A stretch of 64,000 nucleotides of DNA from the NCBI RefSeq assembly GCF_042453785.1, contig NC_091675.1, positions 5,778,501-5,842,500 on the forward strand, written 5' to 3'. The stretch's first letter is position 1; every line of letters begins with the position of its first letter. Origin of the DNA: Malus domestica. Its lineage: Eukaryota; Streptophyta; Magnoliopsida; Rosales; Rosaceae. This document shows, in pieces, positions 1-11,966 of this stretch. The notes beneath the pieces were generated by a model, which saw nothing but the letters and a program-made list of their open reading frames with translations, was not told the origin of the DNA and made no database searches. The position numbers and the translations under genes are program-made.

Positions 1-43
1 TAAGTAAATTCGACAGCGACAAGAATGGTCATAATTAAATTAC

Positions 44-1357
44 CTAAGTTGATCCTTCTGAGCTTGCCTGTCCGGGTCTTTCCACCCGTATAATGTACAC
101 CTGAGAAGATTATACAAGTACATTAGACTTTAAACAAAACTGGTTTGAAAACAAAGAAGATTACTTGACTTATCGGAAATTCAAGTGCAAAATACGGAAG
201 GTTTTTATGCAGCTTTGTCAATTACCTTGAACGTCGTAGGCCGGATCAATTGAAAAACCAATGCATCACCATCCACCAGATCATGAGCAACTGCAAATCC
301 TTTCCATCCGCCGCTGAGTCCTGTTTTTCGGGCCAAGTATATGGTCGGGTACTCGTCGCCATCTTCATCGATCAGTGTCATAACTTCATCACCCTTAGGG
401 AGGTGGTTCTTGCAGAAGCTTACTTGAAGACCCTGTTGCCAATTATACAAGATACGATTGCATACACAATATGAAGCAGCACTTTGGACATATACTGAGC
501 AAATACAACTTTCTTCATCGACAGCACATTGCTACATTGTCTAGCGACTGAGATTTCGGAGAGGGAGATAGCGTTTCACTACGAGTCACACCAACTTAAT
601 CACATGCACAGTGCAACGGGTGTGGGGTTTCATACAAAAAGCCTCGGTGCGACTGGTAGTGAAACCATTCATTCCATGTAGTATTTTACTTTGTCAGGTT
701 TTCGATGTGAGACTTTACATTCTTCTAACATATAAAACACAAATAAACTGAAAATGTTGTTCAAAACAGTTGGTTTCTTTCTTAATAAACAATTCCATAC
801 CAGACAAACAGCATACAGTGAAAAGATGAGAATAATGTTTACCAGCCAGAATCCACCAGTGACATGTGATTGCAGCATTGTTTTCACAAGTGTCGGGTGA
901 TCGGATCCCAAACTGGCCTCTAATTCGTCGGCTTTCACCATCGCGGCGGCTCTGGCTTCATCGGAAGCATACACCCGGTTCGCCACATCCCTATGCCGAT
1001 TAGTGGAGTAGCTCCTTCTCGGAATCATTACTCGCTCCGCCACAACCTGTCACAAACCATAACATAAAAAATTGAAATTTTACATACAATGCCAGAGGCC
1101 CAGAAGAACCCTACTCAAAAATACACATTCAAAAGCCAAAGACTGAAGCTTTGAGCAAGTAGAGGGAAAATTTAATGACCCACTTCTTTGTAATCGGGTG
1201 CAGGTCGATTTGCAACCCGAGTGGACCTCCTCACCTCCACCATCTGCACCTCATACGTGCGAGGCTTCCCGGCGCGCTTCATCTGAAAATACAGGAAGAA
1301 TAGGCAGAATGTGAAGTCTGTTTACAGAGAAATATATTTATATGTGTGTGTGTGTAC

Positions 1358-1409
<52 letters not shown>

Positions 1410-1564
1410 GTAGGGATTACAGGGGAGGGTTTGGGAGAATTTGGGGTTTTGTTAAGAGCTTGAGCAAGCATAGGCAGATTGAGAGCTTCCATTCTCTTTT
1501 TGTTTTCCTCCAATCGCTGCTGGCGAGACTCCTCGTACGACAATTTAGACTTTGCCGTCACCAT
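44..1564 (-). CDS. B3-domain protein, copy 1 (At3g19184/At5g42700-like)
   Basis: Predicted nuclear DNA-binding protein of the plant B3 superfamily. Five exons with consensus GT-AG borders: 1421-1564, 1184-1282, 843-1046, 226-432 and 44-100, giving 236 aa. Residues 1-48 hold a conserved helical start (LSYEESRQQRLEENKKRMEA), 49-81 a basic linker, and about 130-225 the B3 fold, with the family signatures MLQSHVTGGFWL, LSGGW.GFA, LVDGDALVFQL and the last strand VYIIRV. I chose the ATG at 1564 because an ATG followed by the same LSYEESR block opens copy 2. The ATG further upstream in the same frame adds a stretch absent from copy 2. The neighbour at 2987-4690 is a head-to-tail tandem paralogue with the same exon plan. 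Family and fold are near certain; target genes are unknown. Confidence 0.9.
1357..1408. repeat. Compound (TA)n(GA)n microsatellite
   Basis: A run of about 11 TA units passes directly into about 14 GA units. It lies in intron 1 of B3 copy 1, just 3' of the exon 1 donor. Copy 2 has no equivalent tract at this place. Confidence 0.95.
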
Positions 1565-2986
1565 TTTCTCGAGAACCAAACAGAAAATTTTATCGGACTT
1601 TCTCTGTCTCTCTCTGGTTTTTTTGGTTTTTGGGTGGAAGGATGAAGCGAAATGGTGGCAAAAGTGTGAATATTTAAAAGAGTCGTTGCTAGTCGACCGT
1701 TGGGTTCCCACTGCCTTGAGAAATGGTCTGCACCCAGCAGTAAATATTTATTCTTTTTTTTTTCTTTGAGTTCGTAAATATTTTGTTTTTACCTCCATTA
1801 AAATTACTATTAAAGTGGTGAATTCAAACTTTCAAATTTACCATCGACCTAGTAACATGTAAATCTGGTGAAATGCAGCAGCATTTTTGGTACAATTAGA
1901 GTCGCATGTGATTAGATTAAAATACTGACACAGAGACATTTAAACCTAAGTAAGTTTATCCCGATGCAACAATCAAACAATTAGAAGTTTTAGTTTAGTC
2001 ATCGCTTGTCGCTTGTCGGTGTTAAAGAATTGAAAAGTCTTGCGTGAAGCGAATTGCTTGTATTGCTTGCCACTTTCCATGGAGAAGTTTTTAGTTCTTA
2101 GTTGAAGAAATATAGAAGCAGAGAAACGGGAAAGATAAGAGTAAATCGGATGTTCATTCATATTTGTTCGTTTCGTGGGTTCTTCATACAGGTCTTAAAA
2201 GGGACACCGGAGAACATTCAAAAATATGATTGCACACGATTGCTTCACCTGCAATAATAAGTAAAAGAGCTGCGTGAGGGAGAAGACAGGAGAATTAAGA
2301 CGAACAAAATCGCTTGAACGCTAATGAGGTAAAAACTGCCAACAACATTATTCAGAAAGCAACCAAGTCCAAGAGGCAAACAAGGAAGAAAGCCATTCGT
2401 TCAGTTACTGGAAAACTGAAGGCAACTTCGGGTACATGCATCCTAGTATGCCATTCAAGCAACTTGAGCGCATTTGAATTTAGAAGATACATCGTTTCTA
2501 CGTATAACACAGACAGATGCATCATGAATGCTCATGTAACTTCAATGATGTGATCAATTTTACGAGTCTTAAAACTTTCGAGAAGTCTTTATTCTAACTA
2601 AATAAATGCAAACAACTGCCTTGCGTAGTGTTTGCATATGAAGAACAAACTCTGAAACTAGCTTACAGTTAATTAAATCACAGTTGTGTAGGTTTTCTCG
2701 CAGCAGAACAAAAATTCGGCTTGATATGTTGAAGAACTTGGGAACCCATAAGCAAAAGAGTAAATGTATGACTTGGTCAAGAGGCTACATATGAGATGTG
2801 CATTTACAAATCATAGAAAACATCACTAGCAGTCTTAGATTGTGAGGAAGCGGTAGAAATCAGATGACATATTGTTCAACCATTTGTCAATGCATAGCTG
2901 AAAGGCCAAGAGAGATACTTAAAACCTTACCTCGGCAACAATGACCGCAAAAAACCCAACATTGACAATAGTTAAAGCTTGTATCC
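1565..2986. other. Intergenic DNA between the two B3 genes
   Basis: Contains the promoter and 5' UTR of copy 1 and the 3' flank of copy 2. Only short open frames without family features are present, and I see no repeat or mobile element. Confidence 0.5.
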
Positions 2987-4690
2987 CTATTCAGCTCTTT
3001 CCACCCTTATAATGTACACCTGAAATGACAATACGAGTACATGAAACGAAAAACACACACTGAAACCAGGATGATAGGGTGGTCTCATACAGCAAATGGA
3101 CATATGTAGGGAACTTATCTAGTTTAATTAATTGGTATCTATTGAAGGTAATATACTTATTCTGGAGCTTAACAAAGAATCAGCCTCATTTAACCATACC
3201 AAGTGTAAAATACTAAAACTTTTATGCAGTTTGTGAACTAAACTGTTGTAATTTCAGTTCAACTTTGTCAAGAAACTTGTAACCAAACCTTGAGTGTTTT
3301 AGGCCGAATTAGTTGAAAGACCAATGCATCCCCATCCACCAAACCATGATCAATTGCGAACCCTCTCCATCCACCACTGAGTCCTCTTTTCTCAGCCAAG
3401 TATATAACCTTGCACTCATCCTCATCTTCATCTATCAAAGTCACAATATCATCACGTTTCGGGAGGTTCTTGCTGCAGAAATATTTTGGAAGACCCTGTT
3501 GCAGTTTGCAGACATTAAACAGAATGAGTGCAAGTACGCCTATACTTACACATTATGAAGTAGGATACTGAAGATAATTGATAACACACGTAGGCCTCAT
3601 TTGGTGTCTAGGATTAGACTGAAATGGATAACCCACTATATTCAAGGTATACTGAAAGAAGAAATGCAAAAATTGTGTCCAACTTGCAGGTAGAAGATAT
3701 ATTACTCATTAAGGAAACTTACCTGTGCCATCCCCTAAAATGGTAGGATTAGAAGGGATAAGTTCTTTTCATGTCTAATTCCCTCAAAATAAAAAACTGA
3801 TTGCCTTGCCTTCAATATACCTTGAATATAGTGGGTTATCCATTTCAATCCAATCCTAGAGCCAAAAAAGGCACAGCTTATAATTTCACATCAAACAGAA
3901 CGTCAATCGAACAATGTCTCAGTTCTTGAATCAGTTAGGAAGCAGGTACGAGATAATGTACAAAGTTCGTAAGATTTTTAACAACCAACCAACAAGTATA
4001 TAGAATACAGAAGAAACATACAATGAAAATGTGAGATAATCATATAAAGCACACTAATTTACCAGCCAGAATCCACCAGTGACATGGGATTGCAGCATCG
4101 GTTTCACCATGGTCGGGTAACTGGATCCCAAACCGGACTCTAATGCCTCAGCTCTCGCAGTGGCGTCATCTCTGGCCTCATCCGAAGCATAAACCCGGTT
4201 CGACAAATCCCTATGTCTATTAGTAGAATACCTTCTGGGCCTCATCTCCCGATCCACCACAACCTTCTACAAACCATAAAATCATCAAAGATTACAACTT
4301 TCCAATTCGAAAACAAAAGGAAAGAAGCATATGATCAATCAGAGGAAAAATCAAAATACCCACCACTTCTTTGTAGACTGGGGTCGGAAGATTTGCCACC
4401 CGGGAGGACCTCCTCACCTCCACCAGCTGCTTCTCCACCGTGCGGGCCTTCGCGCGCTTCATCTGCGAATAAAAGAGAAATGAAGAATGAGGGCCGTTTT
4501 TTCATTTTTTTTTTGTGTGAGAGAAGGAGGGGTTGAGGGTTTTAGGGATTACAGGGGAGGGTTTTGGAGAATTTGGGTTTTTTTTAAGAGATTGAGCAAG
4601 CATAGGCAGATTCAGAGCTTCCATTCTCTTCTTGTTTTCCTCCATTCGCTGCCGGCGAGACTCCTCGTATGATAAGTTAGGCGTCACCAT
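2987..4690 (-). CDS. B3-domain protein, copy 2 (tandem paralogue)
   Basis: Second predicted B3 transcription factor. Exons 4553-4690, 4364-4462, 4063-4263, 3289-3495 and 2987-3019 give 225 aa. Exons 2 and 4 have the same length as in copy 1 (99 and 207 nt). The N-terminal helix, MLQSHVTGGFWL, LSGGWRGFAI and LVDGDALVFQL are all kept. The last exon differs: after VYIIRVER this copy stops two codons later, while copy 1 carries eleven further residues. The exon 2 donor could lie at 4366 or 4363; GTGGGT at 4363 is preferred because it restores the 99-nt exon. Intron 3 holds a TIR element (3594-3872). The gene reads as intact. Confidence 0.9.
3594..3872. mobile_element. Non-autonomous TIR transposon (MITE) in B3 copy 2 intron 3
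   Basis: Its ends are about 55-bp inverted repeats beginning GCCTCATTTGGTGTCTAGG on the left and, read from the right, GCCTTTTTTGGCTCTAGG. Both continue through GGATAACCCACTATATTCAAGG. No coding capacity. A relative lies at 13515-13758. The superfamily is not fixed because I cannot see a clear target duplication; a GGC/GCC start followed by TTTGG suggests PIF/Harbinger. Confidence 0.8.
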
Positions 4691-4787
4691 TTTTTTCCCG
4701 AGAAACAAACAGAAAATTTTCTTGGGCTCCCTCCTTCTAATTTTGGGTGAAACAGAGGAAATTGGTGGCAAATTGTAAATTTGAAAA

Positions 4788-4916
4788 GGGTGTGCACCCC
4801 ATTTTACTTAATACATATTAATTTCTGTTTATTGATCTTCTTTAATTCATTCAATTCGACGGTAAAAATTTAAAAATGTGCGTGAGAAGTAAAATATGAT
4901 GTGTGGATATCACATC
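4788..4916. mobile_element. Short TIR element (MITE) upstream of B3 copy 2
   Basis: Inverted ends GGGTGTGCACCCCATTTTAC and, from the right, GTGATATCCACACATCATAT followed by TTTTACTTCTCAC. It is a degraded relative of the cleaner copy at 54788-54935. It sits about 100-225 bp upstream of the copy 2 start codon, so it probably contributes promoter sequence. Confidence 0.65.
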
Positions 4917-6031
4917 ACATTTGAAAACCCAGCGGTAGTCGACTGCCAAGTTCCCCACCTCGTTGAGTAATTGATGCGTCACAGGTAAAGCTGATTGGTC
5001 AGCACTCAGCTGTGAATTTAAGCTGAATAGTCTATTCCCTTCGCAACCAATTAGCGTCAAATCGATCCAACGGTTGAGATTCGAATTTTCAAATTTTACC
5101 ACTTGCAATCCTAGTTGCCCATTGGTTCTTAAGGGCGTGTTTACTTGAGATAAACGGAATAAAAGTAATGCTAAGAGAGACTAAATGCGTAAATTAAATT
5201 TTGTAAATCAAATAACGTGAAAGTTGGTAATTGAATTATGACTTAAGTGTTGATAAACGTGTGCATACATATTGGTGACATATCATTTAGTTTGTAAATT
5301 TTATCTACAAATTTAGTCTTCCTGTCATTACCATTAGATTATTACTTTAATGTTGATTACCGTACTTATTTTTTGGTAGTGACACATCATTTAGTTATAA
5401 ATTCAGTCTACCTAACATTAGAAATGAAAAAATTAAATTTATCGTTTGATTAATGTTTATCAAGATTTCATTGTTTAAACTCTAAGTGAGATACATGATT
5501 TGTTTATTCATTACTATTTTGAAAATATTAAATATTTTTAGAGTTATTTTGTACACATGAATAATATAATTGATTTTTCACAAAAACAAGCAAAGTGACA
5601 AAATTGAGTTTCAAGTTCAAAGTGACATAAATTGAGTTTCATTGAACAAAGTATGACCAAACTCATATTTTCTTAAGATTTATTTTGGTATAAGAAACTT
5701 TAAGATTAATCCTTCGTGAGGCTTGACGCACTTATCTATAAAGATAATATCGTTTGTTAAAAAAAAAAACATTAATATTTTGCCAAACTCATACGATTCA
5801 TTTCTTTTCTAGATTTACAGCTTCCTCTAATATTCATTACAACGATTGTCATCACCCACCTAAAGTTTCTTCAGTGCCAGTGAACCCACCGTACATTTTT
5901 TCAGCCGGAGAATGAGATCATCGTCGGCTTACCGCCTCCAAATGTACCTTATCCTCCTTATTCCAGAAACAAAGCAAGAAATGAAGAAAAAGTAAAGATA
6001 ACAAACTTCATCTCTCTTGTCTTGTGCCAAA
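4917..6031. other. Intergenic DNA, AT-rich
   Basis: No gene seen. Near 5740-5771 is a tail like that of the SINE family at 44262-44427 (AGATAATATCGTTTGTT followed by A-run), without a recognisable head. Confidence 0.45.
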
Positions 6032-9000
6032 TTATAATCTTGAGCGACGTATGCACTTGATTGGATTAAAGGGGGCATGTCGTCTTCTTGAAGCGATTGA
6101 GCTGCCTTTCCCGTTCAAAGAACCTGATGACGACTTTATATCCCAATCCTCAACAGTCTTTGGAACACAGACGTCGAAAAGGATCTGACCAAGAACCCCG
6201 TGGGCATTCATGCTTGGAGTTGGCGTGTTAGGCAGGTGAATTATCCCTTCCTTGCGTTCGTCTTGCATGGACCCAATATCTCTACCTCCCTCGTACTCCA
6301 TTGAGCCGGGCGTGAAGAAGTGATCACTTGAGGCCAGAGTGACTCCTCGAAACCCATTTGAGCCTCCCGCAGCTTTTGTAAGGCTACTCATTGGTTCATT
6401 GTCAACGATCTCATCTTGTGTTGCCTGCATGCCAATTGTTTCCCCTTCCAGCCGTCTAATTCTTTGGGAATAAACTCTGGTTGCTTTACCAAGGAGTTCG
6501 GTTATGGCAGCCTTGTAGTCAACTGGATAATGCTTGTAATGACCTGTGAGTGAAACAATGAATCAAGTTGTAGGATTTTAGTACATTCACATGTGCTATC
6601 GATAAGAGAGAAGAAAGTAAATAAATAAGAATTTGGAAAGAAAGTAAATAAATAAGAATTGTGTGATGTGGAGCACATGTGGCCATTGGACTTCACACGT
6701 AGGCTAACTTGCTCTGGTACCATGAAGAAAGTTGAGGTTCTACTATAAAATCAATGGCAATATGGTGAAACCCCAACTTCTTCCTGTTATTAGAGCAGTT
6801 GTCCCACATGTGATGCCCAACAGCCACACATGCTCCACCATCACACGTGAGGGGGTGTGTTGAGAATAAATCTCATACTGATGGGAGGAGGGGCCTTGCA
6901 TTGGCTTATAAGTTGGGCTGCTCCCCATATTGCCAATTAGTTTTATGGGAGAACCTCAACTTTCTCAATAAATAGCCTTTGAGTTTAAGTTTAGAAGCAT
7001 ACCTACGTGAGGAGAACCATTCCATTTTACTAGTTTAACATCAGCCCCAAGTTCTCGTAAGCGTTGCGAAAAATTATAGATAACTTGATAGGGGGCAAGA
7101 TCATCATTCTCCGAGCATAAGATGAGATACGGCGCCTGCATGCCCTGCATAAGAATCATAAAGAATAAATGATGAGAACAAAATGACATTTTAGATAGAG
7201 GACAGCCTGGAGTATACTTAGTTACTCACAATTGTGGAGTAGAGAGTCTGCCAATACTCAGCACGTTGTGACTCAAACCTGTTAAGAAAGAGCGCATCGA
7301 GCCCAGATGCAATGCTCTGCGCCATCCAGGATGCAAATCTTGGTGGCTTAGATATTTTCAGGACACTTGGGTGAAGAACGAATTTAGCACCCAGATCACT
7401 AGTAAAGTCCACTGGACAGGAATCAAAGATGTGGCCAGAAATACAGTCTTTAACCAGTCGGCAATCATCCTTCACGGTCAAAAGATGAAGATTAATAAGA
7501 TTATGGATAATAGAACTTTCAAAACTGTAAGAATCAGTCCAAATGGAACACCCCATATTGCCCCTAACATAAAAAATATTAATGATCACCCAAAATATTT
7601 TAGTGATAAATCAGATTGGCGGTCGTTTTCTTCATTGGTCCCCTTATGTGACGCCTCAATGTCTTTTAAATACAAAAATTACATTATTTTTTATAAGTCA
7701 GTCATTAATGAAATTCAAAGGAATAAAATAGTATACCAGATTCAGTTTTGCTTCACAAGTTCCCTCAATTATCTGCACAAAATGAAAGACGTAGTCAATA
7801 CTTATCCTCAATCAATTGGATGCTTGCTACTTTACATGACCAGTGAAATCCTTTTGACATTGAAAGTACGAATAAATATGGAGCATTCAGAACTGAAAGG
7901 AGTTTACCTGAAGAACTTTGAGCATACAGGCTTTTGGACCACCAGAAAAAGAAGCGAAGACCACTGGGCAAGGCTTAATCTTCAACTCCTGTATTTCATA
8001 TAAAAAGGAAAGCGGTAATTGGTCAACTTTACTCAGGAAAATCAATTAAACAGGTTCTTTTGTCTATCTGAACCTATTAATATATAACTGTGGTATAAGT
8101 TATAACTGACCTCAACAAGTTCATTTAGAATATCCGTTGCTATAGTTGTAGCCTTCTCAGGGAAGAACCTGCAGAAATCATGTATATCAAACATTAGTCC
8201 AAAATCAAAATGATGCGTGCAAACTGCCCCACATCATTCTAGAAGTAGCAATTATGCATAATTGATTGATTGCAGCCACAAAAACAGAAAGATCCAAACA
8301 TAATAGCTCAAGTTCAGCAAGTTCTGCAAGTTATATTGAGATTTGAAACATTTATAGATTGAATTTTAAGGCGAATTATATCATCACTGGGAGGAAGAAT
8401 ATAAACAACGATGTACTTAGTAATCTTCTTGAAACATTCATGTACAAAAGAATAATTTCGTCAATTAAAGGCAGTTCTTCCTTTCTCTGTAACATGCCTG
8501 CTGCCAGGAATGTTTCTCTAAATGCCGCCAACTAGTATAAATAAGTTGCAAGCCATCAAAATAATATTTCTACTCCACAAATTTCCGCATTCATCAAAGA
8601 ACTCTACAACATTCATCCAATACAATTTCTACTCTGCTGTCAAAAATACTACTTTTGCATCCCGATTTCAAAGAACTCCACAAATTACTTGTTATAGCCT
8701 TAGCACTCTGGAGGGTCAGTCATTTTGGAGGGATGTTGGACCTCCATGGCTTATGGATTGTATCTTTGATGAACTTGTAGTCCCGAAGTGATGTCATTTG
8801 TTACGCGGTTACTTTTCTTCCTTCACCAGGGAATTTCCCATGTGGTTATACCATGGTAAAGTTTTAACGATGCCCCTCCTCTTCATGCCGGCCATCGTAC
8901 TTTTGAGATATGTTACTGAAATCCCTATTTTCCCTCCAAAAAAAAATTTGTAATTCTATTTTGGGAGATCCACACTCACTTTACAAGACTAGGACCAAGG

Positions 9001-9486
9001 AAAAGTGGGGATCAAAAAACATTTCTCACATAAAATCTGTCAATTAAGGAAACATTGATTCCCTAACTAGCTCCAGCCATCACAAAACTAACCACAATAA
9101 CAATATTAAGCAACCGAGTTCCTCCAACGACCCAAAAAAGCAAAAGCCATTAAGTGATTATTGATTAACCAAAACAAGTCAAACCCAATTGGGAACAAAA
9201 GATTAACCAAAACAAGTCAAACCCAATTGGGAACGAAAGTAAAAGCAGAAACTTGATAGGAAAAACATCACCAATTCAGCGAAAAAATCGGAACAACAAC
9301 TTACATATTGAGAAATTGAGAGTGGCAGACCAGAGAGTTCCAACCCAAAGACGAGTAGAGCTCCACGAAGCTCTTCAGCTGCCTCTCCTGGCTCGACATC
9401 CACGCAAACAGCACCACTATCCCTTCAACCCCATCGCTCCGCCGCTCCTTCCTTCCCCAATAACACCGACCCCCGAACCCCCACAT
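6032..9486 (-). CDS. DUF829/TMEM53-like alpha/beta-hydrolase protein
   Basis: Seven exons: 9305-9486, 8111-8168, 7908-7988, 7737-7772, 7230-7469, 7003-7144 and 6032-6543, totalling 1251 nt and 416 aa in one frame. It matches the plant DUF829 (PF05705) family, a serine-hydrolase fold of unknown substrate. The opening strand IVVLFAWMSSQERQLKSFVELY is typical (about residues 23-44). The nucleophile elbow is FASFSGGP (Ser95). ENDDLAP (residues 211-217) carries the likely acid, and SPHVGHYKHYP (from 243) the likely histidine. The conserved C-terminal block VLGQILFDVCVPKTVEDWD is present. I chose MWGFGG at 9486 as start; an in-frame ATG at 9684 would add 66 poorly conserved-looking residues. Intron 6 holds an LTR-like repeat. 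A (GA)n tract marks the 5' leader. Confidence 0.88.
6740..6962. repeat. LTR-like repeat fragment in an intron
   Basis: Contains the block CTTATAAGTTGGGCTGCTCC followed by CCATATTGCCAATTAGTTTTATGG and AACCTCAACTTTCT. Weaker relatives occur near 43745-43865 and 56960-57085. It looks like a piece of a short LTR or TRIM-type element. No coding part, and the family is uncertain. Confidence 0.45.
9163..9238. repeat. 38-bp tandem duplication
   Basis: Two adjacent nearly identical 38-bp units (9163-9200 and 9201-9238), each beginning GATTAACCAAAACAAGTC, lie in intron 1 of the DUF829 gene just before the exon 1 donor. Confidence 0.9.
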
Positions 9487-9747
9487 CTCCTCCGCCGCTC
9501 CCAGCAACCCAACTCTTTCTTTCTGCAGAATTCTCAGAACTCGAGCTGCAAAACGCTGACTTTTCGAATTTGGTTTCTCTAGGAACTGCAGAGAATTATT
9601 GGGTTTGAGTTCAATTCGATCAAAAGGATGAAGAAATTCGAGGGTGTGATTATCTGGTTTCCGTCCCAAGTAAAAAGCTTGCAACTTTCGGGCAGGGGAA
9701 TGGTCGTTTTGCCAGCTTTGGACTTTTTTGGACTTTCCGCTAATTTA

Positions 9748-9752
<5 letters not shown>

Positions 9753-9783
<31 letters not shown>
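9753..9783. repeat. (GA)n microsatellite in the 5' leader
   Basis: About 15 GA units upstream of the DUF829 gene, so a CT-rich tract in the sense direction of its transcript. Confidence 0.9.
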
Positions 9784-9786
<3 letters not shown>

Positions 9787-10025
9787 TGCTCTTTGCTCTG
9801 ATTTGTCCGAACTGTCATATTTTTCGGTTCACTGAAAATACATATATTAAGGGTTAAAAAAAAAATTTAGTTTTTAATTAATTGTATTATTATATTCGAT
9901 ATCCTTATTGTGTGGGTACACCGAGGCGTATTAAGACATTTGGTATTGTTTGTACGAAAATAAACTTTTTAATGTCTGGAACACAATCGAGTACATAAAG
10001 AATCATAATAAAAGTTATTATAATT

Positions 10026-10235
10026 GGACAAGAACTGTCTGCCCTCCACTTTCGGTGCCCTCCTGTTTGTGTGGTCACGATTAAACCACGTCAATATTTT
10101 ATATTACTATTCATTTTTGTCTTATTATATCTATAAAAAAAATAATATAAAATGTTGAAATGGCTTAACCGTGACCACACAAAACAAGAATGCACGGGAA
10201 GGGCACCGGAAGTAGAGGGCAGACAATCCTTATCC
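10026..10235. mobile_element. Mutator-type MITE, family A copy 1
   Basis: A 210-bp element flanked by the perfect 9-bp direct repeat ATTATAATT (10017-10025 and 10236-10244). Its arms are long inverted repeats: the left runs through CTGTCTGCCCTCCACTTTCG, and the right read inward through TTGTCTGCCCTCTACTTCCG. Internal arms carry TGTGGTCACGATTAA and its complement. A 9-bp duplication with long TIRs is the Mutator-superfamily habit. Relatives lie at 21469-21686 and 26997-27218. Confidence 0.85.
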
Positions 10236-10880
10236 ATTATAATTACCTTTTCAAATATTCAACTATTTTTTATAATATTTATTATACTAGACTGTATTTC
10301 AGGATACTAAAAATTCTCTCCACACTTCCCCACCAAAAGCGTGCCAAATCCTGTAAGTTTGGAGAAATTTTTAGTTATGATGGGAATATGGATGGTATAC
10401 TACGTGTTTTTATGTAAGTGGTGAAAATTTTTAATTTTTACGTTATTAACATTTTAACACACATAACCCACGATTAATATAGAAACACGTGGTGTATCAC
10501 TTTGTGTGACAGTCACACTGAAAAATCTCTTGTAAGTTTGAGCCTTTAATCATGGAAATACGCTTACTTCACACGTGGCGGTGTTTTATTGAATGGAGGT
10601 GTAAGCACACTGGATAGAATAGGACCATACGCCAAAGAGATGCTAATTTTGTGAGTTATTTTTTATCGCCCTTTTTTGTTTTTGATTTGTTTGGGGAAAG
10701 ATTAATCCGTGTAGTAACGTTGTTTGATAACTTGTCGTTTTCTTGCACTGTTTCCACCACCATTCGGTTTGGCTGCTATTTTATTGACTTAAATCCTAAC
10801 ACATCTAATTTGTCATTTCATTTCAACTACATATTCCGGTACATAAATAAATCTAATACCCTGAATGACAGCATTTGCAT
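10236..10880. other. Intergenic DNA
   Basis: AT-rich with short open frames of no recognisable family. No repeat seen. Confidence 0.4.
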
Positions 10881-10888
10881 AAATAAAC

Positions 10889-11792
10889 TAGGGGTGAAAA
10901 AAATTCTCAAAAATCCCGAACCAAACCGAAAAAATTCCGATCCCAAACCAAAATTCCCAAAATTTTTGGGATGCTATCCCGAACTGATCCTGAAATTTTG
11001 GTACAGGATTCGGGATTAGCTTCTCGATATTTCGGGAATCCCGTACCGAACCGAAAATATATATTATTAATTATTATATATATATATATATATACACATA
11101 TATATTATTCTTTTATAATTGATTATGGACTTTATGGTTTGAACTTATTACAGATAATGGAATATGTTATGAATCATGATATAACGTAAGCAATGTTGTT
11201 TTATTTATGTCGAAACCAAAAATGTTGGATCAGCTAGTTACTATGCTTGAGTCTCTTTACTATTTACACCAATAAATGGAGCTTGTTGGCATTGTAAATA
11301 TGTATTTTACATATGTAGATTACTGGTAAATGGACAACAAAGCAGTGCAAGGTAGCAATGTTTGTCAGTCAGGTTAAGAGCCTTCAAGCAAAGTTTACAG
11401 TTTGCAATCCAATGCTTGTGCCCTGATATGAGATTATATTTGCATTTAAACTAGCAAGAGATGCAATAGATTCTCAGTCTCAGACTAACCAGCCTGCACA
11501 ATCTATCACTTCCAAGAATGTGAATGAGACTTGCTTGATATGTTTGCATAATCTAACAATTCATTCAATGAGTTACATAAGCATAATATGTCAAATTTTA
11601 GTCCAAAAGCCCAAAACCATTTCGGGATTCCCGATTTGTCCCGAAATCCCAAAACTATTTCCGGATTCCCGAAAGTTGGGATTCCCGAAAATTTGGTTTG
11701 GGATCGGTATTCAAATTGGGATTCCCGAAAAATTTGATTTGGGAATCGGGACAAAGGATTTCAATATGGGATCTCATACCGAACCACCCCTA
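10889..11792. mobile_element. Non-autonomous hAT transposon with 8-bp target duplication
   Basis: A 904-bp element with terminal TAGGGGTG and CACCCCTA, flanked by the perfect 8-bp duplication AAATAAAC (10881-10888 and 11793-11800). These are hAT hallmarks. Both subterminal regions (about 10895-11060 and 11600-11780) are packed with variants of CGGGATTCCCGAA, TTTGGTTCGG and their complements, the sort of clustered motif that hAT transposases bind. The middle has a (TA)n tract near 11075-11100 and no transposase frame. Confidence 0.9.
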
Positions 11793-11966
11793 AAATAAAC
11801 CGTTTAAATACCGGTCAATTTTTTTTTTTTTGCTTTCTCGACTCTTAATTTGAATTTGAGCCATTTATTTTTATTAAACGTTCAAATTTGACTCCCTCTA
11901 TTCAAATTTGTCAATTTTTCTTCATGATTCGAGCACGAAGAGATTAGTGCACATTTCAATACATCG

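Noticed and set aside
7371-8003. A 210-codon plus-strand frame
   Set aside because: It lies opposite exons 3-5 of the DUF829 gene; the minus-strand exons have proper splice sites and family motifs, so this is a shadow.
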